From the NCBI GenBank assembly GCA_026709725.1, contig JAPOSK010000413.1, positions 1-20,796 on the forward strand: 20,796 nucleotides of DNA, written 5' to 3'. A program made the translations under genes and the position numbers. This stretch comes from Paracoccaceae bacterium. Its GTDB lineage: Bacteria; Pseudomonadota; Alphaproteobacteria; Rhodobacterales; Rhodobacteraceae. Below, in pieces: positions 1 to 7,572 of the stretch; the stretch's first letter is position 1; every line of letters starts with the position of its first letter. The notes under the pieces were generated by a model. The model worked only from the letters and a program-made list of their open reading frames with translations. It made no database searches and was not told the origin of the DNA.

Positions 1-16
1 GATTAGAACGGGGGAT

Positions 17-508
17 GTGAAGGGGGAAAAAAGTGGTTGTTTCTGGGCATTCGGTATGGGATTCGGGGGCACATCACTCATGGCGCAGGTGGCAATGGAT
101 CTATTTGAAGATGAAAGCGACGGGGCCGGTGACAGGGTCACGATCACCGCCAACAGTGTCAGTTACAGGACCGAGGACAACCGACCGGTCTTCACGGGCA
201 ATGTCATGGTGACCACAACAGATATCATACTCAAGTCGGACGAGGCCATCATCCAGTTTGTTGACAACACAAATGATCTTGAAACACTGGAAATGACCGG
301 CAATGTCTCGGCAGAGAATGATGGTGAGGGGACGCTTGTTTCCGCCCAATGGGCCCATTACAATCAAATTGACGGTACGTTGCGAATGGAAGGGGAGATC
401 GAATACATCGGTCCCCGTTTGCGGGCAAAAGGCGATGTCTACACCTACGATACGGGCACGGGTGACAGCACTTTTCAAAGTGTGACCGGGTCAGTGGAAG
501 GCGGCTGA
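17..508 (+). CDS. lptA: LptA-like LPS transport periplasmic protein (start uncertain)
   Basis: OstA/LptA-fold protein that bridges LPS across the periplasm between LptC and LptD. The body shows the repeating beta-strand pattern of the family: VTITANSVSYR, then PVFTGNVMVTT, DIILKSDEAII, LETLEMTGNVS, and a late GPRLRAKGDVYTYD strand, with several Asp/Gly turns. The first 25 or so residues are hydrophobic and Gly-rich and end in LMAQVA, which could serve as a short signal peptide. The GTG at 17 has a purine-rich GGGGGA almost touching it, too close for a good ribosome site. The frame is also open to the left edge, so the true start may lie outside the window. At about 163 residues it is close to normal LptA length. 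The gene ends 11 bases before lptB, the usual lptA-lptB arrangement. Function is inferred from fold pattern and neighbour; fairly sure. Confidence 0.8.
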   Translation: MKGEKSGCFWAFGMGFGGTSLMAQVAMDLFEDESDGAGDRVTITANSVSYRTEDNRPVFTGNVMVTTTDIILKSDEAIIQFVDNTNDLETLEMTGNVSAENDGEGTLVSAQWAHYNQIDGTLRMEGEIEYIGPRLRAKGDVYTYDTGTGDSTFQSVTGSVEGG

Positions 509-519
509 CACAACTGATC

Positions 520-1251
520 ATGCAGCATACTCACGATGGACTGTTTGCGGACAATATCTCCATAACCATCCGCCGAAAGAAGGTTGTCAGGAATGTTTCG
601 CTCGAAGTCCATCCCGGTGAGGTCGTCGGAATACTGGGTCCCAACGGTGCCGGCAAGACGACATGCTTCCATCTCATATCCGGCCTCCGCCTGAGCGAAA
701 CAGGGACCATCTTCCTGAACGGGCATGATGTCACCCGATTGCCGCTCTACCGGCGGTCACATCTCGGTCTTGGCTTTCTGCCACAGGAACGTTCTGTCTT
801 CCGGGGCATGTCAGTTGAGGACAACATCAGATCAATCATTGAAATCCATGTCACCAATCGAATGGCACGGGCCACACAACTCGAGAACATCCTCAGTGAG
901 TTCGGTTTGCTGGAGGTCCGCAAGGCCCAGGCGGACACGCTCTCCGGTGGCCAGTCCCGTCGGGTGGAGATTGCCCGCTGTATTGCCTGCAACCCCAAGA
1001 TTGTCCTGCTTGATGAGCCCTTTGCCGGCCTTGATCCGATCATCATGAGCAATTTTCAGAAAATTGTCCGCTATCTCAAGGATCGTGGCCTTGGTGTCCT
1101 GATCACAGACCACAATATCCTGGAAACCATGAAACTGGTTGATCGCACCTACATTCTTATCAATGGGGAAATCGTCATCGCCGGAACCCCGGAAGAGGTC
1201 AAGCAGGACGATTTTGTGCGGGAATCCTATCTCGGCGAAACCTATGTGTGA
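520..1251 (+). CDS. lptB: LPS export ABC transporter ATP-binding protein LptB
   Basis: ATPase of the LptB2FG complex that extracts LPS from the inner membrane. All ABC motifs are visible: Walker A GPNGAGKT at residues 40-47, Q-loop in LPQERSVF (Q89), signature LSGGQSRRVEIAR from 141, Walker B IVLLDEPFAGLDP from 161, and the switch His in ITDHN (H198). The length of 243 residues is normal. LptB enzymes often read LSGGERRR; here the motif is LSGGQSRR, a mild variant. The ATG lies 11 bases after the lptA stop with no strong Shine-Dalgarno directly before it, so translational coupling is likely. In many alphaproteobacteria lptB is followed by rpoN, hpf and ptsN; here only ptsN follows, after a 161-base gap. 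Confidence 0.95.
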   Translation: MQHTHDGLFADNISITIRRKKVVRNVSLEVHPGEVVGILGPNGAGKTTCFHLISGLRLSETGTIFLNGHDVTRLPLYRRSHLGLGFLPQERSVFRGMSVEDNIRSIIEIHVTNRMARATQLENILSEFGLLEVRKAQADTLSGGQSRRVEIARCIACNPKIVLLDEPFAGLDPIIMSNFQKIVRYLKDRGLGVLITDHNILETMKLVDRTYILINGEIVIAGTPEEVKQDDFVRESYLGETYV

Positions 1252-1412
1252 CCCTGCGGAACCGGCGAAATCCACCGTTCGGAACCGAACTCCTGCACCG
1301 GGAGAAATCTGTTCCGTCTACACCTTGCGGCACTTGTCACCGACCGGTATTGCGTTGGCAGCGGCTCGCCTGAATCATTTCATTTTCTGTCATAACGGCC
1401 ACTTTTCCTGCT
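1252..1412 (+). other. Spacer where rpoN and hpf would be expected
   Basis: These 161 bases between lptB and ptsN contain no reading frame that looks coding. I see no remnant of a sigma-54 or hibernation-factor gene and no clear terminator. It may hold the ptsN promoter, but no confident -35/-10 pair is visible. Confidence 0.4.
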
Positions 1413-1871
1413 ATGAACATTGATGAGTTTCTTGTGCCGGATGCAATCAGGTGTGTGTGCACACAATCCCCGCTGACCAAGGCTGCGGTCCTTGAGATCA
1501 TTGCTGATGTTGCGGAAGAGGTCTACGCAATCGACAGAAGGATGGCCGCCAGGGTGCTGAATGAGCGCGAGGATGCATCCTCAACGGGGATGGGTGAAGG
1601 GATTGCACTGCCGCATGCACGATCACCAGAGTTTGACCGGATCGTTGGCATTTTCATCAAACTTGATACACCAACCGCCTATGCATCACCCGACAATCTC
1701 CCGGTCGATCTCCTGTTTTGCATCTTTGCACCCGACACCAACAGTGTCGTCTATCTGCAATCGCTTGGTAATGTCGCCCGAACCCTGCGCTCCGAAACGA
1801 TCCGGCGGGACCTGCGCCAGGCGAGCGACCCCGCGGTCATCCATGCAATTCTGACCAGGGAAGCCGAATAA
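1413..1871 (+). CDS. ptsN: PTS IIA-like nitrogen regulatory protein PtsN
   Basis: Member of the PTS EIIA-Ntr/fructose IIA family, the terminal phosphoacceptor of the regulatory PTS-Ntr phosphorelay (PtsP-NPr-PtsN); cytoplasmic. The phosphoacceptor His lies in GIALPHAR (H68), preceded by the ERE-x-ASSTGMGEG segment typical of the family. The C-terminal half has the LLFCIFAP strand and the VVYLQSLGNVARTLRSE helix seen in PtsN. At 152 residues it is full length. The start ATG at 1413 fits family N-termini such as MNIxEFL. It converges on the IcmB-like gene, with only 24 bases between the two stop codons and no obvious terminator hairpin. Assignment is firm. Confidence 0.92.
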   Translation: MNIDEFLVPDAIRCVCTQSPLTKAAVLEIIADVAEEVYAIDRRMAARVLNEREDASSTGMGEGIALPHARSPEFDRIVGIFIKLDTPTAYASPDNLPVDLLFCIFAPDTNSVVYLQSLGNVARTLRSETIRRDLRQASDPAVIHAILTREAE

Positions 1872-1895
1872 ACGGTATTGGCGAAAAGAACGGAT

Positions 1896-4787
1896 TCAGG
1901 CCCGGGACTCACTGGCCTGCAAACGCTGTATGAGAGATGCATAGATGTCTGCATCAGCTGCGATGGGCCCTGTTTCAGACTGACACACGGCCGCCCCCCG
2001 ATCAATCTCCGGTTTGGCGGTTCCGGATGGAAATCGCCGGGCCAGTCGCCGGCGGGCCCTGCTGCTGTCCATGATCTGACAGAGCCGGGTCCGCAAATGG
2101 ACATCCTCAGCGGTCGATGTCAAGGCCCATAATTCGACCAGGCCAAGCGCAAGGATCAGTTTCTGTACTGCCAGACCCGTTTTGGTCGCAAACAAACCGA
2201 CCAGCGGCGCACCGGACGGACCCGGACCTGTCAACCCACTGGCCAGAAGCTGCCTCTCATATTCCGAAAGGGAATGAATCCGGGCCAGCCGTTTCAGTGC
2301 GTTCGGGGATGGAGTCCTGAAGACAAAGACCGATGTGGCGGACTCAAGCAACCCACCGGAAAAATCATCAAGAGACTGTGATGCCAGTGACAATCTGAGA
2401 TTGCGTTTTCGTCCCTCTCGCATATCCTGCAGGACCTGTCGCCTGGCACCATCAATGGCACCGAGGCGATGAAACTCGTCCATGCAGAGCTGATGGGGTT
2501 CGATTTCCATGGCTTTCAGCGCATCCCGGTGCATGGCATGATACTGCGACGGCAGGACATCGGTGCTGGCCAGTGATACAAGATCGTCACTGTCGATATC
2601 GCGATCACGCATGATGGCATGACGGGCAAGCATCGCCATCAATGCAGTTTGTCGCATGGCACGGGCATCCCGGGAGCCGGAGGAAACCTGTTCGAGGTCA
2701 AGCACCATCACCCGGGCACCGGCCAGACCGAAACGGGTCGGCATCGCAAGAATCGGCAGATCACGGACAACCTCCGATACAGCGCGACGAAACCGGCGGG
2801 CCGGATTGTCCTCATGGTCATCATTGCCGTAGGTGATGCGAATCTGGTGGGTCATCGAAGCCGTCAGCAAATCGGGCAGTACCGGCACGGCACGGGTCTG
2901 GGCCAGTCTGGACTGCTGCTGATGGCCGGCGGCAAAGAGCCAATCTGTCACCTGCCACCAGGTGACATCATCGGTGCGACCAAATCCGGATTGTGTCAGT
3001 GCATGATCAACAGAGGCAATCTCACCGCGGCTGTAGCGTTTCGGATCCCGGCAGTCATTCGTTTCCCTGTAGGCAATGTCTACAATCCCGCCAATCATGC
3101 CGCTGAGCACTGCCGGAGTCTCACCTCCGCCCCGATCAAGCAGGATGGAGAGGAAGTTGATCAGGAAGTCGCGACCGGCTGCTGTCGGGCGGCGACATCC
3201 CGGTGGTGTATCGAAAACATTGATTGCAAATGCAGGTTCGTGTTTGAGCCTGACATAGATTGCCTCATGGTGCCGCGCCGGGGGCAGGCCTTCCCTGACC
3301 AGATCGATGAGTGATTTCGAGGAGCCGCCAATATCAATGACCGAGACTTTTGGCAGCATCCGGGATGGCGTCCTGTTCCGGGAATCAAGGATTGATGCAA
3401 GATTGAAATGGTTCAATGCAACGGATTTACCCGTTCCGGAACTGCCAACCAGAATTTCCACCCAGCTGGCCTGAACAGAGGATCCCCGCTGGTACGGCCA
3501 CGCGATTCCGTCAGTGGTACGGAAGATGATTTCGCCTTCGGTCCAGGGGCTGCATTGTCGCGCAATCGGTGCAATCCGCAAAGCCTGGGTCAACGGTGCA
3601 GCTGCCGGCGGTGCTGTCGCGCCGGGTGACAGCCCGGCTACTGATGCGAGCGTTGTCGACACCGGATCACCGGTCAGGCTATCGGCGCGGCAATTCCCCC
3701 ATTGCTCGACAGTCTTGCGAAAGGCCCATACATTCTCAAGATGCTGTTCGGCATCCTTCATGGGCGACCAGACAGCAAAACACATCTGCAGTTGAACGGC
3801 ACTGTCGGACAAACCATCAATCCTGCGCAACTCATCGTAGGTCGCACACATCCGGTAGTGCTGTTCACGATTGACGAAGCCAAAGAGACGCACAAACTGT
3901 TCACGCCATCGGTGCTTTCGCAGAGCATTGGCGTGAAACTTGAATGCACAGCGCCAGGAGACCCCCGGCAAAATATCGGCAAGCGTTGCAGCGAGGTCAT
4001 TGAACGGCAGCAGTCGTTCGGGAGCCAGAGTGATATCAAAACCGGTGATCACACTGGCTGGCGTCGCCAGTGCCCCGCTATCCAGAATCCGGATTCTTTC
4101 CGTTGCGAAAATTGAATCAACGGTCAATCCGGTCCCGGACCGATTTGCACAGGGCATCAATGGGTAAAGCCCGCTTGCGATCTCGCGGACCGAGTTGTCA
4201 ATACCCAACAGCGTGCAGGAATAACCGTTGTGGCTGAGATCCCGGCACAGGCTTGTCATTGCGCTCTTGTGCCTGACGAGGGACAGGGGGTCACTCCACC
4301 CGGTCTCACCGGTCGCTCGGGTCCGGTTCCGACCGCCTTTCGGGACTGGCGATGTGTAGACGGTCAGGAGTGTCGACTCAGCCGACATGTCATTGTCCTG
4401 CACAGCCCTGCGGTCTGCGATAATGTCCGAGCAGTCAAGATCGAAAACCCGGGCCTGTTCGACCGCCCTGTCTCTTCGCAATGCAGTCTGGTTGGCCAGA
4501 CGGTTGCGGCAGCGGACATAGGCAAGTTCCAGGCTGTGCATGCCATCGGAAAGGAGTGGTGACAGCAGAACATGGAACCGCGCTGCCCGGGCCCGGAGAT
4601 CATCAGGACCAGGCGCACGGTTGATTCCCTTGATTGCCAGGGTGGAACTGATTGTCCCATCCTTGGCGACAAACGTATGATCGTCAACGATGGCCCAGAG
4701 GGGCAGCCGATCCTCCAGCACATCAACTGTCAGGCTGTCAACCCGACGCAGCAGGGGCCGCAGTGCCGATGCCAATCGCCCGATCAC
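1896..4787 (-). CDS. IcmB/DotO-like type IVB secretion ATPase
   Basis: VirB4-class ATPase of a type IVB (Dot/Icm, I-type) secretion or conjugation system, expected at the cytoplasmic face of the inner membrane. The N-terminus resembles IcmB/DotO: a short helix, then TFVAKDGTISSTLAIKG (38-54), followed by a helix-rich stretch with AVEQARVFDLDCSDIIADRR (109-127). Walker A is GSSGTGKS (448-455), followed by SVIDIGGSSKSLIDL. Walker B is LCMDEFHRLG (767-776), and the ASQS motif follows at 802-805. Length 963 is close to the roughly 1000 residues of Legionella IcmB. The start is GTG, 16 bases after the stop of the 445-residue gene; no better ATG is available. It is the last gene of the leftward operon. 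VirB4/TraC of other transfer types is the alternative, but the upstream IcmJ- and IcmD-like genes favour IcmB. Confidence 0.8.
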   Translation of the reverse strand: MIGRLASALRPLLRRVDSLTVDVLEDRLPLWAIVDDHTFVAKDGTISSTLAIKGINRAPGPDDLRARAARFHVLLSPLLSDGMHSLELAYVRCRNRLANQTALRRDRAVEQARVFDLDCSDIIADRRAVQDNDMSAESTLLTVYTSPVPKGGRNRTRATGETGWSDPLSLVRHKSAMTSLCRDLSHNGYSCTLLGIDNSVREIASGLYPLMPCANRSGTGLTVDSIFATERIRILDSGALATPASVITGFDITLAPERLLPFNDLAATLADILPGVSWRCAFKFHANALRKHRWREQFVRLFGFVNREQHYRMCATYDELRRIDGLSDSAVQLQMCFAVWSPMKDAEQHLENVWAFRKTVEQWGNCRADSLTGDPVSTTLASVAGLSPGATAPPAAAPLTQALRIAPIARQCSPWTEGEIIFRTTDGIAWPYQRGSSVQASWVEILVGSSGTGKSVALNHFNLASILDSRNRTPSRMLPKVSVIDIGGSSKSLIDLVREGLPPARHHEAIYVRLKHEPAFAINVFDTPPGCRRPTAAGRDFLINFLSILLDRGGGETPAVLSGMIGGIVDIAYRETNDCRDPKRYSRGEIASVDHALTQSGFGRTDDVTWWQVTDWLFAAGHQQQSRLAQTRAVPVLPDLLTASMTHQIRITYGNDDHEDNPARRFRRAVSEVVRDLPILAMPTRFGLAGARVMVLDLEQVSSGSRDARAMRQTALMAMLARHAIMRDRDIDSDDLVSLASTDVLPSQYHAMHRDALKAMEIEPHQLCMDEFHRLGAIDGARRQVLQDMREGRKRNLRLSLASQSLDDFSGGLLESATSVFVFRTPSPNALKRLARIHSLSEYERQLLASGLTGPGPSGAPLVGLFATKTGLAVQKLILALGLVELWALTSTAEDVHLRTRLCQIMDSSRARRRLARRFPSGTAKPEIDRGAAVCQSETGPIAADADIYASLIQRLQASESRA

Positions 4788-4803
4788 GATCAGATACGAC
4801 CGC

Positions 4804-6141
4804 TCACGGCGTCGGACGCAACGCAGGTTGTCGACAGAGGAGATTCCCGGTCAACATGCACTGGCAGATGCCGGAATCCCTCTTTCTGACACTCAGCCCC
4901 GAGCCATGGCAGTCCGGGGAGTGACGTTTCTTCCCACCGGACTCATCCGGCGCCGGGGATGCGGGCATATGGCCTCCGGAACTGTCCGCAGGCCCACCCC
5001 GCGGCGGACTGCCATTGAGGGTGGACATGAGATTGAGCCGGTGCTGAGCCATGAGCCAGGCTGTGTCCAGGCCGGGCAACAGGGCACCGGTCGGTCGCAT
5101 GGTATCCGTTCGGGATCTCTGCAGGATGATTGCAAGAATATTATACGCAACGAGATTGGCGGCGAGACATTCTCTGGCCCGTGTCTGACCACCGGAACAC
5201 GCGACAAGACTCTTCAGGCATTCCCTGAGCGGCGTCCGCGCCTGTGATGACAGAAATGGCGGGCCCAGAAGCACAGATTCGACATGGAAACGGCCATACC
5301 GAGTCAGTGTTTCAACTTCTCCCAGTGTGAAACAGGTTCGTCCAAAAACCCCTGAATGACCGCTGGAAGGATTCATGCCAATCGGGTTCATCCGCCCCTG
5401 ATCGGGCTGAAACCTGCCCTGGAGCAGGGTCGGGGCCGCCTGCTCCTTCAGCCCATCCAGATCACCGGGCCTGTCAATGAGTCTGACGGCACGGCCGTGC
5501 AGCATGTTCCACCCGCCGGGACCCGGAACTGCTGTGCCGGCGAGCTCCAAAGCGTAGTCGAGGGAAGCAAGGAAGGGAACGGACCACCTGTTCCCGATCA
5601 GGAACGGGATGTCAGGTGCAGCATTCAGGGACAGTTCATCAACAGCTTTGGCAAGGATTTCATCCAGAACGGGGAATTGCGGTCCCAGGCTCCGGAGAAT
5701 CCTGGCCAGCCAATCGGCCAGTGTCGAACTCTGGGCAAGAATGCGCAGAATGCGGGTCTTCTCGACCTCAAGGAACACTGCCGACACCATGACAGCCAGT
5801 TGCAGCACACAGGTCAGGAATGATGACAGTGATTGCAGCTTACGGCTGTCGGGCCCGACTGCGGCATCAGACCCATCCTGAAGTGTGGACGGAGGCAGGA
5901 GATGTGCCAGACGGTCGCCAATCCAGCCATCCGGGAAAATCATCACACGGTGGCTGATGGGACCAACGGGCAGGCTGCCCGTCGGGGTCATGTTCGAAAA
6001 CCAGTAGCGGATTTGCATGTCATGAACATCGGCGAGGGAGTCAAGTGTCCCCTCACTTCGGGCTGTGGCATAGCGAAGCAACCCATCGGTCGTAAGCCAC
6101 AACACGCCGAACCGCGTCCATATTCGAGACATCGCAGGCAT
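4804..6141 (-). CDS. Unrecognised 445-residue protein between icmJ-like and icmB-like genes
   Basis: I do not recognise this family. It starts with ATG immediately after the TGA of the IcmJ-like gene (TGA-ATG, no gap), and the IcmB-like gene begins 16 bases after its end, so it is probably translated with both. It has no signal peptide. One moderately hydrophobic stretch lies around residues 108-125 (SFLTCVLQLAVMVSAVFL), too polar to call a firm membrane helix. The middle is helical with many Leu, including LADWLARILRSL and AVDELSL. The tail after about residue 380 is rich in Pro, Gly, Ser and basic residues with several Cys and looks disordered. In Legionella icmJ and icmB are adjacent, so this gene interrupts a conserved pair. 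It could be a lineage-specific component or an adaptor of the T4BSS ATPase or coupling complex; that is inference from position only. Confidence 0.7.
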   Translation of the reverse strand: MPAMSRIWTRFGVLWLTTDGLLRYATARSEGTLDSLADVHDMQIRYWFSNMTPTGSLPVGPISHRVMIFPDGWIGDRLAHLLPPSTLQDGSDAAVGPDSRKLQSLSSFLTCVLQLAVMVSAVFLEVEKTRILRILAQSSTLADWLARILRSLGPQFPVLDEILAKAVDELSLNAAPDIPFLIGNRWSVPFLASLDYALELAGTAVPGPGGWNMLHGRAVRLIDRPGDLDGLKEQAAPTLLQGRFQPDQGRMNPIGMNPSSGHSGVFGRTCFTLGEVETLTRYGRFHVESVLLGPPFLSSQARTPLRECLKSLVACSGGQTRARECLAANLVAYNILAIILQRSRTDTMRPTGALLPGLDTAWLMAQHRLNLMSTLNGSPPRGGPADSSGGHMPASPAPDESGGKKRHSPDCHGSGLSVRKRDSGICQCMLTGNLLCRQPALRPTP

Positions 6142-6888
6142 TCAGCCCTGATGCGGGATGGCACCATGGAGGCCTGCCGCACTTGCACAGGCCAGACGCA
6201 GTCGGGAGAGATCATGACCTGATCGGGACATATCCTCCCCGAATTGCCGACTCCGATCATGAAACCGGTCCCCGTCCCAGACCGACAATGCGGCAGCCTC
6301 TCTCGTTCCGCCATAATCTGCCGCGCTCGGCCAGAACCTGATGTGCGTGTCCAGCTGGCTGGCAACAGCCTGACTGTGATCGGTCCCGTGCTGCTGATTT
6401 GTGTAAAGGAGGGATTCAAACATCGCCTCCGGATGTGTTGAGCCAAGAAGGGACCGGAGTTGCTGTTCACGGTGCCTGATTGCCTGCAGGAGATGCATGA
6501 TCGCCCGGTGCGCTTCAGCGAATCCCTCAGGCATTAATGTTGTGATCAGAACCGACCAGGCCAGGGCGTGAATCGATCTCTGGTCTGTACCGGATGACCA
6601 GAATGGGCGCAGTCTGCCACGACTGGCGGCCCAGAGCGGATGCCGGAGATTGTGACAAAACTGGCAGAGGCAGATGAGGTTCCCAACGGTATGATCATCA
6701 TGTGATGCGACATGCTCCACCTCCATGTAATCGGGCAGATGAACACCACAGTTCCGGCAGTGCCAATCATCACGCGCAAGACACTCGGCATAACCCTGCT
6801 GTCCTTCCGCAGCCAGAATGGCGTGCGCCCGGGCCCCGATATTGAGGCGGTCAATTGGCGTGGTCAGCAGTGAACCGAAGACACGCAT
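6142..6888 (-). CDS. IcmJ/DotN-like zinc-binding T4BSS protein (HNH-like fold)
   Basis: Resembles IcmJ/DotN, a zinc protein of the type IV coupling complex of Dot/Icm systems whose fold is related to HNH endonucleases. Visible metal-site residues are CRNC (C44, C47), EVEHVASHDDH (H59 and neighbours), NLICLCQFCHNLRHP (C75, C78, H79) and a following Pro-Leu-Trp stretch. Downstream is a helical region (IHALAWSVLITT) like the segment that follows the zinc site in IcmJ proteins. At 248 residues it is slightly longer than Legionella IcmJ. Its ATG lies 4 bases after the IcmD-like stop, and its stop touches the next ATG. A stand-alone HNH nuclease is the alternative. The flanking IcmD- and IcmB-like genes, in the Legionella icmD-J-B order, make IcmJ much more likely. 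Confidence 0.75.
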   Translation of the reverse strand: MRVFGSLLTTPIDRLNIGARAHAILAAEGQQGYAECLARDDWHCRNCGVHLPDYMEVEHVASHDDHTVGNLICLCQFCHNLRHPLWAASRGRLRPFWSSGTDQRSIHALAWSVLITTLMPEGFAEAHRAIMHLLQAIRHREQQLRSLLGSTHPEAMFESLLYTNQQHGTDHSQAVASQLDTHIRFWPSAADYGGTREAAALSVWDGDRFHDRSRQFGEDMSRSGHDLSRLRLACASAAGLHGAIPHQG

Positions 6889-6892
6889 GGGC

Positions 6893-7264
6893 TCAGTTCA
6901 GGGAGCGCAGCGAGCCGTCGACAGACACATTGACAGAACCCGTTCCAAAGAGAGAACCGATCCCCACCCCAAGCGTTGTCGGAATTGCAACCAGTGCAGC
7001 GCCGACAAACACCAGAACAAATGCCGCAGAGAGCCGTGCAGACGGGTCATTCGGATTCTGGGAATGCTGCCTGAACTTGAGCAGTCCGGCAACTGCGAGA
7101 ATGAGTCCGAGCAGAAAGGCGACGGCACCGATCAGATCGGCAAGATCGCCGGCTTGCTTTTGCAGTTCGGCAGCCATGTCACCAATATTGCTCACCTGAG
7201 CACCGGTCGCAGTGGCAAGGCCGGACAAGAGGACAACAGAATGCCAGGGTTTCAATGATGTCAT
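6893..7264 (-). CDS. IcmD/DotP-like small membrane protein of a T4BSS
   Basis: Small secreted or membrane protein resembling IcmD/DotP. A signal peptide (MTSLKPWHSVVLLSGLATATGA) is followed by a short amphipathic segment, a first membrane helix (about 42-62, ADLIGAVAFLLGLILAVAGL), the family-like loop LLKFRQHSQNPNDP, a second helix (AAFVLVFVGAALVAIPTTLGV) and a SLFGTGS tail. The KFxxHxxNPxxxP loop and the ALxxIPTxxGVxxxxLFG end are what point to IcmD. The ATG at 7264 is chosen because AAGGAG sits 6 bases upstream; an in-frame ATG at 7306 has no such site. It heads the leftward operon. VirB2-like pilin was considered, but the loop and tail fit IcmD better. Confidence 0.72.
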   Translation of the reverse strand: MTSLKPWHSVVLLSGLATATGAQVSNIGDMAAELQKQAGDLADLIGAVAFLLGLILAVAGLLKFRQHSQNPNDPSARLSAAFVLVFVGAALVAIPTTLGVGIGSLFGTGSVNVSVDGSLRSLN

Positions 7265-7328
7265 GATGTCTCCTTCCCGAATCATCCGGCGATTTTCCAA
7301 GTTCATCCCCCCTCATTCATGGAGAACT

Positions 7329-7343
7329 GTGCGAAACTCGCAC
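7329..7343. promoter_or_regulatory. Inverted repeat GTGCGA-aac-TCGCAC in divergent spacer
   Basis: Perfect 6-base arms with a 3-base centre, 65 bases upstream of the IcmD-like start in the region shared with the divergently transcribed HTH/zinc gene. It shares the TCGCAC core with the larger palindrome about 100 bases away. It could be an operator; this is inference. Confidence 0.4.
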
Positions 7344-7434
7344 CCGCGAAAATGCATATGGGCAATGTTCATGTGGACAATGTCATCGATCACCACAGCC
7401 GGGCAGTGATCCGGGCATTGCAGTGTGACCGGGA

Positions 7435-7454
7435 ACAGATCGCACACGATCTGT
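7435..7454. promoter_or_regulatory. 20-base inverted repeat ACAGATCG-caca-CGATCTGT
   Basis: Perfect 8-base arms around CACA, in the 308-base noncoding spacer between the divergent IcmD-like operon and the HTH/zinc-knuckle gene. Its size and symmetry suit a dimeric repressor or activator site. The rest of the spacer (7265-7572) holds no convincing gene. A T-run (TTTGATTTTTTTA) lies at 7549-7561, just before the ribosome site of the next gene. Confidence 0.45.
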
Positions 7455-7572
7455 CCAGATCAGGGCAAAGGCCGTGACATTCCGCGCAGGCATTCCCCGC
7501 GACTCCCTCTTCCCTGGCATGACGAATGAACCACAGTCTGTCGTTCCTTTGATTTTTTTACAGGGAACAGGC

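Noticed and set aside
2619..3314. Plus-strand open frame of 231 codons inside the IcmB-like gene
   Set aside because: Antisense to a gene with clear ATPase motifs; its product is low-complexity with no recognisable domain or ribosome site.
6142..6888. Stand-alone HNH endonuclease or homing nuclease
   Set aside because: The zinc-site pattern is HNH-like, but IcmJ/DotN shares that fold, and its place directly after an IcmD-like gene fits IcmJ better.
6893..7264. VirB2/TrbC pilin
   Set aside because: Size and two helices fit, but the KFRQHSQNPNDP loop and the LFG tail match IcmD rather than a cyclised pilin.
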